36,459 nucleotides of DNA, from NCBI GenBank assembly GCA_028290305.1, contig JAQGKC010000262.1:1-36459 (forward strand), in the 5' to 3' direction. Below, one piece after another: positions 33,140 to 36,459 of the stretch. Under the pieces are notes generated by a model. The model did not search any database, was not told the origin of the DNA, and saw only the letters and a list, made by a program, of their open reading frames with translations. Numbering within the stretch: the first letter of the stretch is position 1; each line of letters starts with the position of its first letter. A program made the translations under genes and the position numbers. Source of the stretch: Bradyrhizobium sp. Lineage in GTDB: Bacteria > Pseudomonadota > Alphaproteobacteria > Rhizobiales > Xanthobacteraceae.

Positions 33140-33721
33140 CTAGGAAGATGGAACTCGTGCCAAGTGCAACGCGGCCTCAACGCCGCCTTCCAGGATCTGC
33201 TCCGCCTGGGCAACGTCGGGCACGGCCCGTGCGAACTGGAGGGTGCCCACCATGAGGCCGAAGATGGCCGTCGCGCGGCGGCCGTTCGCTGCAGAATCGG
33301 CGCCAGGAAGCAGTGCGGCGAGAGTCGAAACGTAGCTTCGCAGCCCACTCTCGTAGTCTTGCCGGGTAGACAGGGGCTGGCGGGCGATTTCGGGGAGCAA
33401 CGCCGCCGAGGGGCACCCGCCCGCCTGGTCTTCGAGGTGCGCGCGGTTCAGGTATCTCCGGATCGCGCCCTCAAGGTCTAGGCCCCTCCGCTGATCTTCA
33501 TCGAGGCGATGTTGCTGGTCGCCGAGCGCGCTCGCTATCGCCTCGCGAACGAGCGCATCCTTGGACTCAAAGTGTGGAGAGAATGCCCCTTTGGTCAGGC
33601 CGGCCTCGCCCATGATCCCGGCGATCCCGGCGGCGGAGATGCCGTCTCGGCGCACGCAATGCGACGCCACATCGACGATGTGCCGTCGCGTCGCTGCCTT
33701 ATGACCTTTCTCGAAACGCAT
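33140..33721 (-). CDS. TetR family regulator of the amidase operon
   Basis: A 193-residue TetR protein: HKAATRRHIVDVASHCVRRDGISAAGIAGIMGEAGLTKGAFSPHFESKDALV is the DNA-binding domain with recognition helix TKGAFSPHF. The C-terminal domain (ALGDQQHRLDEDQRRGLDLEGAIRRYL, GGCPSAALLPEIARQ, ATAIFGLMVGTLQFARAV) matches the TetR_C branch typified by YxaF/LmrA-like regulators. The ATG at 33719-33721 follows GGAGAG. It is the third gene of a minus-strand operon after the amidase and the DUF302 gene (gap 32 bp). The two palindromic boxes at the amidase promoter are its likely target, so it would repress itself and the operon. Confidence 0.9.
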   Translation of the reverse strand: MRFEKGHKAATRRHIVDVASHCVRRDGISAAGIAGIMGEAGLTKGAFSPHFESKDALVREAIASALGDQQHRLDEDQRRGLDLEGAIRRYLNRAHLEDQAGGCPSAALLPEIARQPLSTRQDYESGLRSYVSTLAALLPGADSAANGRRATAIFGLMVGTLQFARAVPDVAQAEQILEGGVEAALHLARVPSS

Positions 33722-33753
33722 CTTCTCTCCACTCCACTAATATCCCGCAGCAG

Positions 33754-34245
33754 TTAGGCTGCAGCCGCTTCCAACAAGGCTTGGAGGTCGCGATCAAGCC
33801 GCTGGGCTACTGCATCGACATTATCGCTGCCAAACTGACCGAAAACGGATGCTGGTCGATCATATTCAAACGCGACACCGCCATCGTCATCCTCGCGCAG
33901 TAGGACGCGGATGGGCGCATAGAGCCCCGCCGACAGTTGATGGCGGGTCATCTTGGATGCGGTGAGCGGATTTCCGATATCGTACTGGGTGGATCGGCGC
34001 GTCAGCCCAGCAATAGCTAGCAGCGCCCCGTGGTCACGCTGACCGAAAATGGTGAGCGGCGGACATGCCTCCAACTCTCGAAGTGCGCGCGCGCTTTCAC
34101 CGTATTGCAGGAGAGTGAATATCCCGTCGTCGATGCGGGGCGCCAAGGTCGCGAGCTTGGCTCGAACGTCCTCGAAAGGCTTTGATGAGCTGATGGTGAC
34201 GTGCTCGACAGGAATGGTACGCGTTGAGTACAGTGCATTGGCCAT
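33754..34245 (-). CDS. DUF302 domain protein
   Basis: A 163-residue protein with a DUF302 pattern: HVTISSSKPFEDVRAKLATLAPRIDDG, then CPPLTIFGQRDHGALLAIAG, YDIGNPLTASKMTRHQLSAGLYAPIRVLLRED and GVAFEYDRPASVFGQFGSDNVDAVAQRLDRDLQALL. The DIGNPLTA and LYAPxRV strands and the YDxPS segment are typical. DUF302 has a small beta fold, and some members bind ligands or metal; the function is not known. The ATG at 34243-34245 has GAGG eight bases upstream. It lies 68 bp after the amidase stop and 32 bp before the TetR start, so all three are one transcription unit. Confidence 0.88.
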   Translation of the reverse strand: MANALYSTRTIPVEHVTISSSKPFEDVRAKLATLAPRIDDGIFTLLQYGESARALRELEACPPLTIFGQRDHGALLAIAGLTRRSTQYDIGNPLTASKMTRHQLSAGLYAPIRVLLREDDDGGVAFEYDRPASVFGQFGSDNVDAVAQRLDRDLQALLEAAAA

Positions 34246-34313
34246 CTGTTGATCCTCTAATCGGTTGTCGTTGTTCGGAGTTGGCCCCTTCTCAACGGAA
34301 AGGGGCCAAAATG

Positions 34314-35780
34314 TCAGATCGTAGTCGACTGGGTGCCCAAGACGCCCTCGATCCGGCGGGCAAGGTCAAGAAGCGCCCGGTCGCTCCCCAAGGGGGCGTC
34401 CAGCTCAAGGCCGATCGGAAGGTCCGCGCGGGACAGGCCCACAGGAAGGCTGATACCCGGCAGACCCACGCTGCTCGCTGACACGGTGTGGTTCGCCAAA
34501 GCGAGGTTGCTGACTTCCCGGCCGGCGATCTGGAAGCTCGCCTGCTCCTCGATCAAAGGCGCCGTGCAGGGCGTCGTCGGTTGCAGGATGGCCAGCACCC
34601 CCTGGGTGACGAACGCCTTGTTGAGGCGACGCTGGATTTCCGGGCGGCTCACGTTGAGCGCCGTCTGATAGGCATCTGCCGAGGTAGCGCCTGCACCGCC
34701 CGGCAGTACTATGTGCCCCCAAGCCTGGCGAAGCTGGGGCTTGAGGCCCTCGTAAATTGCCTCGAACGTGGTCGGAATGTCGTGGAGGCGAAGGAATTCC
34801 GAGATCGCGCCCATTGTCTCATGAGCGAAGATGCCCCATGTCGCGGTTTGGATCAGGGCATTGAAATCGTCGCCAAGATCTATCTCAACGACCTCGGCAC
34901 CGGCGTTCTTCAGCAAGCGAACCACCTCGCGGAAACGGGCCTCGACTTCCGAGTCCACCAGATCCAGAAACTGCCGCGGTGCGAAGGCCAGTCGGGCTCC
35001 CTTCAGGTCGGATTCGCCGTCGAAAGGCTCCGCAGTCTGTTCGCCGGTCACGACCTGATCCACCAGAATGCAGTCCTCGACGCTTCGGGCGAATGCGCCC
35101 GTCGTGTCGAGAGTGTGGGAGATCGGTGCAACGCCGCTGCGCGGCCAACGTCCGGTGGTTGGCTTGAACCCTACCACACCAACGAGCGATGCAGGCACCC
35201 GGATCGACCCGACCGTATCGCCGCCCAAGGAGGCGGGCACGATCCCGGCGGCCACGGATGCGGCGGAGCCGCTCGATGAGCCGCCCGACACGCGATCTCG
35301 GGCGTGCGGATTCTTCACCTGGCCGTAACGTGCGTTGTGACCGGTCAAGCCGTAGGACATCTCGACGAGGTTGTTCTTGCCGAAGACCAAAGCGCCCGCA
35401 CCCTTAATGGCGCGGACAGCGTCCGCGTCTTCGCGCGGCACGAAGTGAGCGAGACCGTCGAGACCTAGGCTCGTAGGCAGCCCTTTCGTCAAATAGCTGT
35501 CCTTCACCCCGAGCGGCACGCCTAGTAGCAGAGCTGCCGATCCGGCCGCACGTGCTTTGTCCGCGTCCCTCGCGGCCGCTAGCACGGCGGCCTCGTCGAT
35601 GGTGATGAAGGCGTTGAGCTCGGCAAGCGCTCGGGCGCGCTGCAGAAGCGCCGTAGTGTAGGCTTCCGACGTGATGTCGCCGTTACGAACCGCTGCCGCA
35701 GCGGCTGCGAGGCCCAGCGAGGTGAGATCCGTGGTTTCTTGCGATGCGATGTGGCGTGAAGTGGCGGTCGTGTCGTCCAT
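34314..35780 (-). CDS. Amidase signature enzyme
   Basis: A 488-residue amidase-signature hydrolase with the Ser-cisSer-Lys triad: Lys93 in LGVPLGVKDSYLTKG, cis-Ser in the loop VSGGSSSGSAAS (165-174) and the nucleophile Ser192 in GGDTVGSIRVPAS. The Lys, loop and GGDTxGSIRxPA segments are the family signature. Related enzymes hydrolyse indoleacetamide, mandelamide or other aryl amides, or carbamates; the substrate here cannot be read from the sequence. GEQTAEPFDGESDLKGARLAFAP and LPIGLELDAPLGSDR are further family elements. The ATG at 35778-35780 has GAGG six bases upstream. It is the first gene of the operon under a well-formed promoter. Confidence 0.92.
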   Translation of the reverse strand: MDDTTATSRHIASQETTDLTSLGLAAAAAAVRNGDITSEAYTTALLQRARALAELNAFITIDEAAVLAAARDADKARAAGSAALLLGVPLGVKDSYLTKGLPTSLGLDGLAHFVPREDADAVRAIKGAGALVFGKNNLVEMSYGLTGHNARYGQVKNPHARDRVSGGSSSGSAASVAAGIVPASLGGDTVGSIRVPASLVGVVGFKPTTGRWPRSGVAPISHTLDTTGAFARSVEDCILVDQVVTGEQTAEPFDGESDLKGARLAFAPRQFLDLVDSEVEARFREVVRLLKNAGAEVVEIDLGDDFNALIQTATWGIFAHETMGAISEFLRLHDIPTTFEAIYEGLKPQLRQAWGHIVLPGGAGATSADAYQTALNVSRPEIQRRLNKAFVTQGVLAILQPTTPCTAPLIEEQASFQIAGREVSNLALANHTVSASSVGLPGISLPVGLSRADLPIGLELDAPLGSDRALLDLARRIEGVLGTQSTTI

Positions 35781-35847
35781 GAAATCCTCGCAAAGAGCTG
35801 AGACACGGCATTTCGCTGCCGCGAATGGGTGCCGCAGCTCAATGCCA

Positions 35848-35878
35848 TTACGATCATAATATTAAATTACGATCGTAA
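35848..35878. promoter_or_regulatory. Two palindromic operator boxes, TTACGATCRTAA
   Basis: TTACGATCATAA at 35848-35859 and TTACGATCGTAA at 35867-35878, 19 bp apart from start to start. The second is a perfect 12 bp palindrome; the first differs at one base. The promoter-proximal box covers the spacer between -35 and -10, the other covers the -10 end and start region. Repression by the TetR protein of the same operon is the natural reading. Confidence 0.7.
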
Positions 35879-35883
35879 GTCAA
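35856..35883 (-). promoter_or_regulatory. Sigma70-type promoter of the amidase operon
   Basis: On the minus strand: -35 TTGACT (35878-35883), a 16 bp spacer and -10 TATTAT (35856-35861), each five of six matches to consensus. It would start about 70 bases upstream of the amidase ATG. It is the clearest promoter in the window, and it is overlapped by both palindromic boxes. Confidence 0.7.
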
Positions 35884-36282
35884 TAGCGATTCTTGCGGCG
35901 TGCGGCGTCGCCGGACACATAAGCATGAGGCGCCGATGATGCCGATTGATCGAGGCGAGCGATCAACCGTTTCGACGAACCACCGTCTTGCCATCGTCGT
36001 CATGGTGAGCGGGCTCCTCAGTTGTGGGACAAGCCCTCCATTGGCTCGGGATGGGCCGGGCGGACTGCTGGCCTACTTTCACGCCGGCCCAATGGATGGT
36101 GGCTGTCAGGCTGAGCACATGACTTCTGCTCGGGTTATTCGCGCCAACAGCAAGCCCGACCAAGTCCGCTATGCCGCCGAAAGCGGAAGCAAATTCAGAG
36201 CATTAGCAGCACGGCCGCGGGGCGTTGTCGGTTGATGGCGCGGCCCGAGACGTGATTCAAGCTCCGAAACCGGAGGCGAATC
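35884..36282. other. Gene-free stretch between amidase promoter and IS5 element
   Basis: About 400 bp with no convincing gene. A frame of 111 codons (35900-36235, plus) and one of 66 codons on the other strand have no family resemblance, no good start site and low protein-like character, so I leave them out. The segment from about 36236 on is probably the left end of the IS element (gcgcggcccgagacgtgatt), but its inverted repeat cannot be confirmed because the right end is outside the window. Confidence 0.5.
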
Positions 36283-36459
36283 ATGCGCTACGAACTCAGC
36301 GATTACGAATGGACAGCCATCAAGCCGATGCTGCGCGGCGTTCGGCGCGTAAATGACCGTCGCGTGCTCAATGGCATCTTTTGGGTCTTGCGTTCAGGGG
36401 CGCCATGGCGCGACTTGCCGGAGAACTACGGTCCCCGCACCACTTGTTACAACCGCTTC
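36236..36459 (+). mobile_element. IS5 family insertion sequence, left part (right end outside window)
   Basis: Contains the start of an IS5-type transposase gene in the plus direction, preceded by about 47 bp that probably hold the left terminal inverted repeat. The start coordinate 36236 is an estimate. The IS lies immediately beyond the amidase operon, at the edge of the accessory region. Confidence 0.6.
36283..36459 (+). CDS. IS5 family transposase, N-terminal part (truncated by window edge)
   Basis: ATG at 36283 opens MRYELSDYEWTAIKPML, then RGVRRVNDRRVLNGIFWVLR and SGAPWRDLPENYGPRTTCYN, the DUF4096-type N-terminal domain of IS5/IS1182-like transposases that precedes the DDE catalytic domain. 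Only 59 codons are in the window. GGAGGCGAATC before the ATG gives a ribosome binding site. Compared with the form I remember for this family, which has PNKP between the ML and RG residues, four codons seem to be missing in frame. Confidence 0.88.
   Translation, partial: MRYELSDYEWTAIKPMLRGVRRVNDRRVLNGIFWVLRSGAPWRDLPENYGPRTTCYNRF

Noticed and set aside
35900..36235. 111-codon open frame in the gap before the IS5 element
   Set aside because: No recognisable family, poor start context; the antisense frame there is no better, so probably non-coding or relic DNA.
1..36459. CRISPR array
   Set aside because: The repeats seen are palindromic intergenic elements of differing spacing, not short direct repeats with unique spacers.

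Overview
This 36.5 kb GC-rich window looks chromosomal and alphaproteobacterial, most likely Bradyrhizobium or a close relative. Evidence from the sequence: the murA - DUF2948 - hisD - UPF0262 - LMW phosphatase - maf - yacG - tRNA-Phe gene order, Bug and TAXI-type binding proteins, several families of intergenic palindromic repeats, and small secreted or cytosolic proteins of the kind seen in that family. The genus is an inference from memory of gene content; no database was searched.

Layout. 1-731: 3' end of a CPA1 Na+/H+ antiporter. 915-5399 (minus): probable uptake operon of TAXI binding protein, fused TRAP permease, DUF1850 protein and an SDR dehydrogenase. 5700-9395: a YVTN-type beta-propeller, two small secreted proteins and a lysozyme-fold-like secreted protein, separated by repeats. 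9463-12978: Bug binding protein, Nudix hydrolase, PaaI-like thioesterase, aldo/keto reductase and an unlisted 59-residue gene. 12997-17362: a PAS-GGDEF-EAL c-di-GMP protein, a relic of a LuxR-type regulator, two hypothetical genes and an intact regulator of the same type as the relic. 17613-23355 (minus): the conserved housekeeping block from murA down to yacG and tRNA-Phe. 23558-26518: two SDR-type proteins, a divergent TetR regulator and a membrane protein. 26663-29695 (minus): a three-domain cNMP/Trx-like/thioredoxin-reductase-like flavoprotein, a UBP-type zinc finger protein and an alpha/beta hydrolase. 29751-30665: a small basic protein, an NTF2-like protein and tRNA-Thr.

From tRNA-Thr to the right edge the window looks accessory. 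It begins with about 490 bp without genes, followed by the wreck of a cell-surface-signalling/adhesin locus. In that locus an STN/TonB-C-like gene has one frameshift, and a deletion has joined the first ~37 codons of an ECF sigma factor to the C-terminal part of a filamentous haemagglutinin-like gene with three further frameshifts. Next comes a compact amidase - DUF302 - TetR operon with a strong promoter overlapped by two near-identical palindromic boxes. The window ends in the 5' part of an IS5-family transposase.

The most interesting items are: the flavoprotein that has lost its redox cysteines and is paired with a eukaryote-like UBP zinc finger; the amidase promoter/operator; the sigma-haemagglutinin deletion scar; and a palindromic repeat family whose edge supplies the TAG stop codons of two genes.
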